Source: Bacillota bacterium
GTDB taxonomy: Bacteria > Bacillota > Clostridia > Lachnospirales > Lachnospiraceae
DNA: 64,000 nucleotides
Direction: 5' to 3'
Assembly (NCBI GenBank): GCA_023402845.1
Contig: JAEYFP010000051.1
Span: 1-64,000, forward strand
The notes beneath the pieces were generated by a model. It saw nothing but the letters and a program-made list of their open reading frames with translations. It had not been told where the DNA came from and ran no database searches. The translations under genes were made by a program, and so were the position numbers. Shown piece after piece: positions 44,239 to 54,000 of this stretch. The number at the start of each line of letters is the position of its first letter. The stretch's first letter is position 1.

Positions 44239-45674
44239 TCAAACTTACAAATCTATCATTTCAATATGGGGAACAGAGCAATCAAGAGCCGCAGCTGAAA
44301 GAGATTTCATTGAGCATAGAACCCGGAGAATTGATTTTGCTCACGGGGAAAAGCGGCTGTGGGAAAACCACTCTGACGCGCGTACTCAATGGACTTTGCC
44401 CGCAATTTTATCCGGGGACACTTACCGGAGAGTATCTTTTGGATAACCGGGATGCCTTAAACATGCCTGTCAGCGAACTTGGAACCGTCATCGGAAGTGT
44501 GTTTCAGGATCCGCGCAGCCAGTTCTTTGCTGCCAATACCACGGATGAGATCGTTCTGGGTATGGAAAATGCGGCAATTCCACGAAATACTATGCAGGAG
44601 TTACTTAAGGAAACCGTATCTCAAATCGGAGTAGAGAGTTTATTGGAACGACCTATTTTTCCGCTATCCAGCGGAGAAAAGCAGCGCATTGCCATCGCAT
44701 CCGCCTGTGCCATACAGCCCAGAGTACTGGTGCTTGATGAACCTACTGCAAATTTGGACAACGATGCGATTACCCGGTTGTCAACGCTCTTATTCCGTCT
44801 GAAGGAGGCGGGAACGACGATTATTCTGTCTGAACACCGTCTTCACTATGTGAAAGACTCGTTTGACCGGATGATCGTCATGGATGATGGGTGTATCATA
44901 GCCGAATACACGCGAGAAGAAGCATTGCGCCTTGATACGGAAACAATAAAATCTTTGGGACTTCGCCTGTTTAGGGAACCTGCTATTACGCCGGGAAGCC
45001 GCGTCAAGGATGACGGTTCCGCTTGTTTGCGGGCGCAGCAGGTATCCCTCTCATTTGACGGGCAGAAGGTTCTGGACGAAGCAGGACTCTGTGCGGACAG
45101 AGGACAAATAGTTGCTGTCATGGGTGGAAACGGTGCGGGTAAATCCAGTTTTTGCCGTGTGCTTACCGGACTGTACCGCCAGCAGGTGGGACAGATCTGT
45201 ATGAATGGCAAAGTATCCAAAAGAAAGCAGCGTATCCAAGGCACTTTTTTTGCGCAGCAGGATACGGACTATCAGCTTTATACTTCTGCAGTTGTGGATG
45301 AATTTCGTGTTGGGAAGCGAGAGAAAGATATTTCGATGGAAGAAATCACAAGTTACTTACACGATGTTGGCCTGGATGGACTTTTGGAACGTCATCCGCT
45401 TTCCCTGTCGGGAGGACAAAAGCAGAGGCTTTTATTGGCACTGGCGGTTGCCAGCGGAAAAGATATTCTTGTGCTCGATGAGCCGACCAGCGGGCTGGAT
45501 GGTGCAAGCATGCGGATTACTGCCGATCTGCTGAAGAAGATTGCCCGAGACGGTAAAAGTATTATTCTTATTACCCATGATCTTGAACTTGTAAACGAGG
45601 TGGCTGACAGTATCCTCTTTATGGATAAAGGGAAAGTTGTTTATCATAAGTCGCTGTCAGCAGAAAGCAAATAA
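44235..45674 (+). CDS. ECF transporter ATPase with two fused ABC domains (EcfA-EcfA')
   Basis: 479-residue cytoplasmic energiser carrying both nucleotide-binding domains in one chain. Domain 1 (about 1-225): Walker A GKSGCGKTT, signature LSSGEKQR, Walker B VLVLDEPTANLD. Domain 2 (about 260-475): Walker A GGNGAGKSS, signature LSGGQKQR, Walker B ILVLDEPTSGLD. Domain 1 has Ser in place of Gly in the signature. Start is the ATGA overlap with EcfT. The fusion and the dedicated S and T genes make this a self-contained (group I) ECF system. Confidence 0.92.
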   Translation: MIKLTNLSFQYGEQSNQEPQLKEISLSIEPGELILLTGKSGCGKTTLTRVLNGLCPQFYPGTLTGEYLLDNRDALNMPVSELGTVIGSVFQDPRSQFFAANTTDEIVLGMENAAIPRNTMQELLKETVSQIGVESLLERPIFPLSSGEKQRIAIASACAIQPRVLVLDEPTANLDNDAITRLSTLLFRLKEAGTTIILSEHRLHYVKDSFDRMIVMDDGCIIAEYTREEALRLDTETIKSLGLRLFREPAITPGSRVKDDGSACLRAQQVSLSFDGQKVLDEAGLCADRGQIVAVMGGNGAGKSSFCRVLTGLYRQQVGQICMNGKVSKRKQRIQGTFFAQQDTDYQLYTSAVVDEFRVGKREKDISMEEITSYLHDVGLDGLLERHPLSLSGGQKQRLLLALAVASGKDILVLDEPTSGLDGASMRITADLLKKIARDGKSIILITHDLELVNEVADSILFMDKGKVVYHKSLSAESK

Positions 45675-45715
45675 GTCTTTCTGACATATTGTCAGTAAGA
45701 AGAATTAGAGAAGAA

Positions 45716-45754
45716 ACTGGATATACTGCTTTAGGGTATATCCAGTATTTTTTA
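45716..45754 (+). terminator. strong Rho-independent terminator
   Basis: ACTGGATATAC (45716-45726) and GTATATCCAGT (45736-45746) form a perfect 11-bp stem with a 9-base loop, then ATTTTTT. It ends the transporter block, 42 bases after the ATPase stop. Confidence 0.88.
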
Positions 45755-45940
45755 TGCGCAGCTGCGCGCGGGCGAAGCACACTTTTGTTCTATTGAGAAT
45801 TACGATGAATTCCCTATCTAATTAGAACGGTACTCGAGCTGTATAATCTATTTACATCTGCTTGTTTCTGATTTACCATGTAAAAAGGTATTTGATAGAT
45901 ATAATTTTATACTAACTATTTTTATTTCTGGGAATGGAGG
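45755..45940. other. non-coding spacer with a G/C palindrome
   Basis: Contains the 12-base perfect palindrome GCGCAGCTGCGC at 45756-45767, a sharp G+C island in A/T-rich DNA, and no coding sequence I can support. ATGGAGG at its end serves the next gene. Confidence 0.4.
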
Positions 45941-45946
45941 ATGAAT

Positions 45947-47686
45947 ATGCTGATCAGTCAAATTATGAGAGAAAAGTCACCGGAGATGGATCCGCTGCGC
46001 TTGGGTGCCGGATGGAAAAAAGAGGACTTGGAAAAGGTGCAGATTATGATTGAAAGTACTTTTGGTGATTCCCATCCCGGAAGTGCGCATTTGAATCAGC
46101 TGGTGGAAAGTGCAAAACGTGGTATAGCTGATGCGGGAGGATTCGGAGCAAGGTATTTTTGTACGGATATCTGTGACGGAGAAAGTCAGGGAACAGACGG
46201 TATCAATTATAGTTTGGTAAGCAGGGAAATTATCGCGGATATGATTGAGATTCATGGGAATGCCACACCATTTGACGGCGACGTTTATATTGCCAGTTGT
46301 GATAAGGGAATGCCTGCAAATTTGATGGGAATGGCCAGGATAAATATGCCTTCGATTGCACTTCCGGGTGGTACAATGTGTGCGGGGCCGGAAATGTTAA
46401 CACTGGAACAGCTCGGAATGTACAATGCAATGTATGAGAGAGGCGAAATTGATAAAAATAAGTTGAACTGGGCGAAAGAAAACGCCTGTCCAAGCTGCGG
46501 AGCATGCAGCTTTATCGGGACGGCCAGTTCGATGCAGATTATGGCAGAAGCATTGGGCCTTGCGCTTCCGGGAAGTGCTCTTGTACCTGCTGCAAGCAGT
46601 GTGCTTTTGGAATATGCTTATCAGACGGGAAAGCAAAGCGTGGAACTTGCCAGAAAAGGAATACGGCCATCAGATATTGTGACAATGAAAAGCTTTGAAA
46701 ATAGCATTATGGTTCATGCTGCAATATCCGGCAGCACCAATTGTCTGCTGCATATTCCCGCAATCGCCCATGAATATGGAATAGAAATAACAGGAGAAAC
46801 TTTCGACAGATTGCACCGCGGAGCCCACTATATTCTTAATCTGAGGCCTACCGGCAAATGGCCAGCAGAGTTCTTTTATTATGCGGGTGGGGTACCGGCA
46901 ATTATGAAACAAATTCAGGAAACGCTTCATATGGATGTCATGACGGTCACCGGAAAAACTCTCGGAGAAAATCTGAGCATTCTTGAAAAAAACGGATATT
47001 ATGAACGATGCGAAGAAGGATTAGCACAGGCAAACAGGAAATATCGCAGTTCCATTACAAAGGAAGATATTATTTGTTTATTTGACAGGCCGTTGGGTGA
47101 AGATGGAAGTATCGCAGTACTAAAGGGAAATCTGGCACCCGAAGGGGCGGTTATTAAGCATACGGCATGTCCGAAAGAAATGCATATTGCGACACTTTCT
47201 GCCAGGGTATTTGACAGTGAAGAAGACTGTCTGAATGCGGTTTTGCATCATCACGTAAGGCCGGGAGACGCTGTCTTTATCCGTTATGAAGGACCAAAGG
47301 GCAGTGGGATGCCGGAAATGTTCTATACTTCCGAGGCCATAAGCTCGGATAAGGAATTAGGCAAGAGTATTGCCTTAATTACGGACGGGCGGTTTTCGGG
47401 TGCATCGACAGGACCGGTGATTGGTCATTGTTCACCTGAGGCAGCAAGCGGCGGCCCCATTGCACTTGTGGAAGATGGTGACATCATTTACATTAATATT
47501 CCTGAGCGGGTTCTTTCAATAATCGGTATTCAAGGCATACACAAAAGCAAAGAAGAAATAGATGAAGTTTTAATAGAGAGAAAGAAAAGGTGGCGAAGAA
47601 AAGAAAGCAAATATAAGCATGGTGTGTTGGCACTGTTTGCTGAAAAAGCAGCAAGCCCTATGAAAGGAGCGTATTTAGAAGTATGA
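45947..47686 (+). CDS. IlvD/Edd family dehydratase
   Basis: 579-residue iron-sulfur dehydratase that converts dihydroxy acids or aldonic acids to 2-oxo-3-deoxy acids. Seen: CDGESQGTDGINYSL, the cluster/metal segments YIASCDKGMPANL and CPSCGACSFIGTASS with three candidate cluster Cys, the carbamylated-Lys-type region before MKSFENSIMVH, and the C-terminal GRFSGASTGPVIGHCSPEAASGG. GGAGG is 6 bases before ATG 45947 (an ATG at 45941 has no spacing). No ilvC, ilvB or leu genes are near, and sugar uptake genes follow, so a sugar-acid dehydratase (xylonate/arabinonate type) is favoured over IlvD proper. Confidence 0.85.
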   Translation: MLISQIMREKSPEMDPLRLGAGWKKEDLEKVQIMIESTFGDSHPGSAHLNQLVESAKRGIADAGGFGARYFCTDICDGESQGTDGINYSLVSREIIADMIEIHGNATPFDGDVYIASCDKGMPANLMGMARINMPSIALPGGTMCAGPEMLTLEQLGMYNAMYERGEIDKNKLNWAKENACPSCGACSFIGTASSMQIMAEALGLALPGSALVPAASSVLLEYAYQTGKQSVELARKGIRPSDIVTMKSFENSIMVHAAISGSTNCLLHIPAIAHEYGIEITGETFDRLHRGAHYILNLRPTGKWPAEFFYYAGGVPAIMKQIQETLHMDVMTVTGKTLGENLSILEKNGYYERCEEGLAQANRKYRSSITKEDIICLFDRPLGEDGSIAVLKGNLAPEGAVIKHTACPKEMHIATLSARVFDSEEDCLNAVLHHHVRPGDAVFIRYEGPKGSGMPEMFYTSEAISSDKELGKSIALITDGRFSGASTGPVIGHCSPEAASGGPIALVEDGDIIYINIPERVLSIIGIQGIHKSKEEIDEVLIERKKRWRRKESKYKHGVLALFAEKAASPMKGAYLEV

Positions 47687-47750
47687 TACAGGTTTCTTTT
47701 TTTTAATGCCCTCATTTCTGATAATCCATGTGATAGATTCTTGATTTCGT

Positions 47751-47756
47751 TATAAT
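47751..47756 (+). promoter_or_regulatory. -10 candidate upstream of the sugar-binding lipoprotein gene
   Basis: A perfect TATAAT stands 48 bases before ATG 47804. No good -35 hexamer is visible at 16-18 bases upstream (ATGTGA region), so an activator such as the YesN-type regulator may be needed. Confidence 0.4.
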
Positions 47757-47803
47757 GAACAGTGTAAAGAGTTTTTGAGAAAATGAAAAAACAAGGAGGG
47801 TAT

Positions 47804-49201
47804 ATGAAAAAGAAAGCTTTATCATTATTATTAGCAGCAGCAATGACCGTTTCTCTTTGCGCATGCGGGAACACACAGGCAAAAGCAACAGATAGCAGTG
47901 AGGATGCTTCTACAGAGGCGGCAGAGGCTTCTGGTGAGGAGACGGCAGCAACGGATTCTGCGGATGCTGCGGGTACAAAATCATATGAAGGAGTAACATT
48001 AAATATTGCACATAGTGTGACAGACAGTACCTCGGATTCATTTGATGCGCAGTTTGCTGCATTTGAAGAAAAGTATGGCTGCAATATTGAAGTAGAGCAT
48101 TTATCAAGCGATGCAGACGAAATGGAAAGTGTTATTCTGGTAAGAGCTGCAACAGGGAATCTTCCGGATATGTGGCTGAATTCGGTAGGTGCCAAATTGG
48201 ATGCGGTGTCCCCGGCTGAAAATTGCTATGATCTTTCAAGCGAGGACTGGATTAAAGAAAGAGTAAATGGATCCTATCTTGATATTGTGACTGATCAGGA
48301 GAGCGGTGCTGTTTATGGAATTCCTTCAAAACCGTCCAACGTTGCAGGTGTGTTTTACAATAAAGAGGTTTATAAAGATTTAGGCCTTTCTATTCCGACA
48401 ACATGGGAAGAGTTTCTGGCAAATTGTGCGGCGATTAAAGAATCAACGGAAATCGATCCTGTAATGTCGCAGTATAGCAATGCTTCCGGCTGCCAGATAT
48501 TATTTTTGTCACAGTATTATTATGCGCAGCATGCAAATCCCGAGTTTGCATCCCAGTATACCAATAAAGAGCTCGAACTGCATGATTCTCCGGAATACAT
48601 GCGCGGCTTGAGTAAAATGTATGACATATGGGAGAATGAATATCAAAACGACAATCCGCTCGAGATCAGCTGGGAGGATGCGGCCCTTGCGGTATCAGGG
48701 GGGTCGGCTGCACATATTTTCTGCAGAACGAATATTATGTCAACTGTCGAAACAGTAAATCCTGAAGCAGTGGAGAATGTAGGCTTCTTCCCTCTCCCGG
48801 ATGAGGATCCCTCAGTGCTTGGTGTTGCAAGCTGGATGCCTGAAGCATGGTGTATCAGCAAAAATTCTCCGAATGCTGATCTCGCTTTATTGCTTGCAGA
48901 GTATCTCACATCAAAGGAAGCGATAGATGAATACTGCACAAAGACAACTCCGACAGGTGCATTTATGTTAAATGGAATTGAACTGCCTGACAATGTCAGT
49001 TCAGCTGTCAGGGAAGCACAGGAATGGAATGAACAGGCGTCCTCACCTGTTATGGAGTATTTTTCCAGCATCAAGGGCGCCAATATGGCAACGATCCTCA
49101 GTATGGTAGGAACCGGGCAATATACACCGGAAGAGGCAATTGCTGAAATTGAAGCAGATAATGCAATTGATGCGCAGCAGAAAGAACTTGCCGGCTGGTA
49201 A
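47804..49201 (+). CDS. carbohydrate ABC transporter solute-binding lipoprotein
   Basis: 465-residue extracellular family 1 binding protein. Seen: signal MKKKALSLLLAAAMTVSLCAC with lipobox and Cys near residue 21, a Ser/Ala/Glu/Asp-rich linker, then the binding fold starting at SYEGVTLNIAHSV; YGIPSKPSNVAGVFYNKEVYKDLG and TWEEFLANC are characteristic. AAGGAGGG lies 6 bases before ATG 47804; ATG 47783 upstream has no ribosome site. It binds the oligosaccharide handled by the two permeases that follow. No ATPase gene is present, so it likely uses a shared MsmX/UgpC-type ATPase. Confidence 0.92.
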   Translation: MKKKALSLLLAAAMTVSLCACGNTQAKATDSSEDASTEAAEASGEETAATDSADAAGTKSYEGVTLNIAHSVTDSTSDSFDAQFAAFEEKYGCNIEVEHLSSDADEMESVILVRAATGNLPDMWLNSVGAKLDAVSPAENCYDLSSEDWIKERVNGSYLDIVTDQESGAVYGIPSKPSNVAGVFYNKEVYKDLGLSIPTTWEEFLANCAAIKESTEIDPVMSQYSNASGCQILFLSQYYYAQHANPEFASQYTNKELELHDSPEYMRGLSKMYDIWENEYQNDNPLEISWEDAALAVSGGSAAHIFCRTNIMSTVETVNPEAVENVGFFPLPDEDPSVLGVASWMPEAWCISKNSPNADLALLLAEYLTSKEAIDEYCTKTTPTGAFMLNGIELPDNVSSAVREAQEWNEQASSPVMEYFSSIKGANMATILSMVGTGQYTPEEAIAEIEADNAIDAQQKELAGW

Positions 49202-49229
49202 AGTATTTGGTTGATTGCCATATACACGA

Positions 49230-49285
49230 GGGGAGAAAGGTATGATACTGCATTTCATAGTATTCGTATTCTTTCTCCCCTTTTT
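49230..49285 (+). terminator. attenuating terminator between binding protein and permeases
   Basis: GGGGAGAAAG (49230-49239) and CTTTCTCCCC (49271-49280) form a perfect 10-bp stem enclosing a partly paired loop, followed by T5. It should let most transcripts end after the binding-protein gene. Confidence 0.85.
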
Positions 49286-49336
49286 AAATATGATTATAAA
49301 ATTTGAAGTAATCAGTACGATTAAGGAGAAATCAGC

Positions 49337-50200
49337 ATGAATAAGATGGATAAAAAAATATATACGGGATGGCTGGCGGTACCGGGAGTCCTTATTTATA
49401 CGTTAATATTTGTAATTCCGACGTTTGCTTCGTTCTATTTTTCTATGACGACGTGGAATTTGAAGCAATCTACATTTATTGGTTTAGAAAATTTTTTCGC
49501 ATTTTTTACTATGGCAAATACAAAAGCAGCTTTAATTAATACGGCGATTTATGCTTTTTCAACGTCCTCGCTAAAAGTAGTAATCGGCTTGTTGTTTGCA
49601 CAGTATTTATGCTCTAAAGTCAAAAGCGCGGAATATTTGAAAACGATTTTGTTTTTTCCGACATTGCTTGGAAATGTTGTTGTCGCAATTGCTTTTAAAA
49701 AAATTCTGGAATCCGATGGAATATTGAATCAGGTAATTGAGCTTTTAGGCGGAACGGGTATACGTTTCTTAACAGAGTCCTCAACTGCCTTGGTGACTTG
49801 CATAGTTGTCGATGTGTGGATGGGAATCGGAACGGCAATGCTGATTTACATAGCCGGTATCAGTTCTATTCCTGAGTCATATTATGAGGCGGCTACAATT
49901 GATGGGGCAACTGCGGGAGAAAGATTCCGGAAGATTACGCTGCCTCTTCTTGTACCGACGATCAACAGTGTATTAACGCTCTCTTTGATTGGCGGACTTC
50001 GTACATATGAGCTGGTATACACGATGACCGGAGGCGGTCCAGGCTATTCAACTGAATTACTCGGATCAGTTATTTATAAACTCTTTGCCCGTGGAAGCTA
50101 TGGACTGGCAACAGCAGGCTATGTCATTATGTTTATTGTTGTATCCGTAATTGTATTCCCGCTGAATTCTTTTGTTTCCAAGAGGGAGGCTGAATTATAA
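49337..50200 (+). CDS. carbohydrate ABC transporter permease (MalF/UgpA type)
   Basis: 287-residue membrane protein with six predicted helices. Seen: the N-terminal WLAVPGVLIYTLIFVIPTFASFYFS helix typical of this family, FIGLENFF, and the coupling loop ESYYEAATIDGATAGERFRKITLPLL. GGAG precedes ATG 49337. Its stop overlaps the next start (TAATG). It forms the pore with the next protein. Confidence 0.93.
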   Translation: MNKMDKKIYTGWLAVPGVLIYTLIFVIPTFASFYFSMTTWNLKQSTFIGLENFFAFFTMANTKAALINTAIYAFSTSSLKVVIGLLFAQYLCSKVKSAEYLKTILFFPTLLGNVVVAIAFKKILESDGILNQVIELLGGTGIRFLTESSTALVTCIVVDVWMGIGTAMLIYIAGISSIPESYYEAATIDGATAGERFRKITLPLLVPTINSVLTLSLIGGLRTYELVYTMTGGGPGYSTELLGSVIYKLFARGSYGLATAGYVIMFIVVSVIVFPLNSFVSKREAEL

Positions 50201-51036
50201 TGATAAAAAAAAGAAGCACAGGTTTAAAGATATTTGAAATTTGTTTTGTATTAGCAACGGTGATTACTCATTGGGTTATATTTTATTTTATAATTATAAA
50301 TTCATTTAAAGTAAAATCGGAGGCTTCCCTATTAAATTTGAGTCTGCCGAAAGAATGGAATATACTTGAAAATTATAGTTTCATTTTCCAGTATAGCAAC
50401 GGCGCATTTCTGAAGGCATTTAAAAACAGCGCGTTTCTCACTTTTTGGTCAATCTTTATTTTGGTTATAGTGGCATCTATGACAGCCTTTATTATGCAGC
50501 GCAGAAGGGATAAAATTTGTAAGGCATCCGATAAGCTGATTGTTGCGGGGCTGATTGTACCTGCGTCTATTATTCCGACTTATTGGATGCTGAGTAAGCT
50601 CGGACTGGCAAATACCCTGCCCGGATTGATTTTGGTTGAGGTTGCGTCTCTCTTTCCCTTTGCCACAATGATGTATAAAGGGTTTATTGCAACAATTCCA
50701 AAAGAAATAGATGAAGCAGCTATTGTTGATGGATGCAGTTCACTTTCGCTATTTTATAACATTATATTTCCGTTATTAAAGCCGATTACGGCAACTGTTG
50801 TAATCTTACGCTCCATTGTGGTATACAATGATTTCCAAAATCCTCAGTATTATATGTCGGGATCGGGAAGCCAGACGATTCAGCTGTGTGTCTATGGCTT
50901 ACAATCTGCTTTTGATACAGATTACAGTCATTTGTTTGCCGCCATTGTTACGGCTTCGCTGCCGATGATTCTTATTTACTTATTATTAAATAAGAAAATA
51001 TTAGAGGGAATGACATCCGGCGCCGTCAAGGGCTGA
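50200..51036 (+). CDS. carbohydrate ABC transporter permease (MalG/UgpE type)
   Basis: 278-residue permease with six helices, an N-terminal cytoplasmic Lys/Arg-rich start, and the coupling loop KEIDEAAIVDGCSSLSLFYNIIFPLLKP; FQNPQYYMSGSG corresponds to the family's FxxPLxxxxG stretch. ATG 50200 shares its A with the previous stop, so translation is coupled. Partner of the preceding permease. Confidence 0.93.
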   Translation: MIKKRSTGLKIFEICFVLATVITHWVIFYFIIINSFKVKSEASLLNLSLPKEWNILENYSFIFQYSNGAFLKAFKNSAFLTFWSIFILVIVASMTAFIMQRRRDKICKASDKLIVAGLIVPASIIPTYWMLSKLGLANTLPGLILVEVASLFPFATMMYKGFIATIPKEIDEAAIVDGCSSLSLFYNIIFPLLKPITATVVILRSIVVYNDFQNPQYYMSGSGSQTIQLCVYGLQSAFDTDYSHLFAAIVTASLPMILIYLLLNKKILEGMTSGAVKG

Positions 51037-51054
51037 GAAAGGTGATGAATAAAA

Positions 51055-54000
51055 ATGAAAATAACATATCAGACGGAAAAGTTTAGTGATACGGCGTTTC
51101 ATAACCCCGGTCCGGAGTATAGGGGAGCACCGTTTTGGGCATGGAATGGAAAATTGGATAAGGATATATTACTCAATCAGATGGCTGTGTTTAAGGAAAT
51201 GGGATTCGGAGGATTTCATATTCATGCGCGTATCGGTCTGGCGTCAGAATATCTTGGCAAAGAATTCATGGAATATGTTCAGGAGTGTCACCGGTATGCT
51301 ATGGACAATAATATGATTGTTTATCTGTATGATGAAGATAAGTGGCCTTCCGGGTATGGAGCGGGAAGAGTTACAACAAAAAGAGAATTCCGATCCAGGT
51401 ATTTGTTGTTTTCACCGGAAGCACATGAAGACGGCCATTATGATAGAAAGGTTTCTTCCGGATGCCGTCTGAATATTAATGGTGACCTTACATGTATCGC
51501 CTACTATCATGTTACGACTAAAAATGGAAGGCTGGTTGAATACAGCGTAGAAAAAGAAAAAAACGAGGCTGTAAATTGGTTTTGTTATCTGGTTGTTACC
51601 GATGAAAATGCATGGTTTAATAATTCCTCCTATGTAGATACTCTAAATCCATCCGCGATAGAACGGTTTGCGCAGGTCTCTTATGAGCCGTATTATGATG
51701 TGCTTGGGAGCGAATTTTCAAAAAGTATCCCCTCTATATTTACAGATGAACCACAGTTTCCTAAAGCGGAATTCATGAAAAACGGGGATGCGCCGCAGGA
51801 AGTTGGACTGCCCTATACCGAGAGTATGGAAACGGAGTTTATTGAGCGATACGGAAAAAGTTTTATTGATCATCTGCCGGAAATGTTTTGGGACTGGGAA
51901 GACATAAAATCCGAAGCGGTGCTGAAATATCAATATTTTAATTTGCTTTCCGACAGGTTTGCAAAAAGTTATGCAGGTACATTGGGAACATGGTGTGAAG
52001 AACATAATATTATGCTGACGGGACACTTAATGGAAGAAGGCGGTTTGGAAAAACAAATGCGTTCAGTCGGCGATGTGATGCGCTGCTATATTTATTTTCA
52101 AAAAATAGGAATTGACATTCTGGCGGATTTTCATGAGTATTCAACAGCAAAGCAGGCACAGAGTGTCGCAAGACAAATGGGCAGGCCCGGGCTTACAAGC
52201 GAATTGTATGGGGTAACAAACTGGAATTATGATTTTGGCGGACATAAAATGCAGGGAGATTGGCAATGCGCGCTTGGAGTAACAACCAGAGTCCCTCATC
52301 TTGCATGGATGTACATGAACGGTGAGTCAAAGCGGGATTATCCGGCACCGATTGATGCACATTCCCCATGGTTTATGAAATATAAAATTATAGAAGACTA
52401 TTTTGCCAGAGTAAATCTGGCCATGACGCAGGGAGAACCTGATGTAAACGTTTGCATCATTCATCCTATTGAAAGTATGTTTATGGAATATGGCGCTGAA
52501 GATGAACATAAAAGCCGTAAAACCGAACTGGATCAGACATTTCAGAAGATAATTGAAGGAATGCTGTTTGGCCTGATTGATTTTGATTTTATATCGGAAG
52601 CACTTCTCACGGAACTTGAACAGGAAAGCGACACACCCTGCTTTAAAGTTGGAAAGATGTCCTACAAAACTGTTATAGTACCGCCGCTTATAACAATCAG
52701 AAAGACAACTCTTCAAAAACTGCATGCATTTGCGAAGCGTGGAGGAAATGTCATTGTTATGGGCAAGCTGCCTCAATACGTGGATGGCGCAGCAAGCGAT
52801 CAGGCAGAACTGCAGTTAGGGAAATACACGCATATTGATGTTGCGTGTAAACGGCTGTTAGAATATTTGAATGCCGATAGAGAAATTGATATAATAGACG
52901 AGGAAGGAATACGGAAAACGGATTTGATTTATCAGCTGCGAAGTGAGGGCGATGAAAGGTGGCTTTTTGTTGCGCATGGAAAAAGTATAAAAAAGAGTTC
53001 GGTTTCGATTGCGCCATCTGCTAAGCAAAGAGAAAAATGCAGGGTTATGATAAAAGGCTGTTATGCAGTTACTTTATATGATTCGATGCACGACCGGATT
53101 GAAGAGGCGGATTACGAGAATACAGACGAGCACACTACAATTGTATATGCGGACATCTATGATCAGGATTCTTTGCTGCTGCATTTAAAGCAAAACAAGA
53201 ACTTTCAAAAATCTTATCAATCAAAGAAAAAAACAACGATAAATGAGGTTTTTGGCGGATATTTAAATTCAGAGACACCCTATGTTTTGGAAGAACCCAA
53301 TGTTTCGGTACTTGATATGGGCGAGTATCGAATAGACGACGGCGAATGGCAGGAGCGGGAAGAACTTTTGAAAATAGATAATATTATCAGACAAAAGTTC
53401 GGGTATCCTCTTCGTACGGACAGTTTTGCGCAGCCATGGCTGACTTTGAAAAAGGGGCAGGATAACGATGCATGCGAAACACATAAAATATCGCTGTGTT
53501 TTAGAATTCAGTGTACAAAGGATATAGAAAATATCGAGCTGGCTTCTGAGTGCATGGACGCTGATGAATTTTATCTGAATGGAAAGAGGCTAGAAAGTCC
53601 GTTTAACGGTTATTATGTAGATGCGGCGATACGCAAAAGAAAAATCGGTACATTACAGAAAGGCGAGAACATACTTTTGTATCAATTTAACTTTACCAAT
53701 GGTACAAATTTAGAATGGCTGTATCTGCTTGGAGATTTTTCTGTATCGATAAGCGGTTCCCGTCAGCAGCTGGGCGCCAGTCCGGAAACAATCGGATTTG
53801 GAGATATCACGACGCAGGGGTTTCCGTTTTATGGAGGGAATATTGTTTATCGGATGGAGGCGGAGCTTCCTGATGGGGAACTGTCTATAAAAATAAGCGA
53901 ATATGAAGCGCCGCTGCTGGAAGTGTCGATAGATGGAAAAAAAGCAGAAGAGATTTTTATGGATCCCTATCGGGCGCATCTCGGAAAAATTTCTGCCGGC

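Noticed and set aside
45681..45695. CTGAC-ATATT-GTCAG hairpin as terminator of the ECF operon
   Set aside because: The stem is only 5 bp with no T tract; the much stronger terminator lies 20 bases downstream.
45947..47686. Assignment of the dehydratase to branched-chain amino acid synthesis (ilvD)
   Set aside because: No ilv or leu genes are adjacent and the cluster is about sugars; the broader IlvD/Edd call is safer.
47530..48195. Antisense 221-codon frame across the dehydratase and binding-protein junction
   Set aside because: Ala/Ser-rich shadow of the lipoprotein linker; it would overlap two certain genes.
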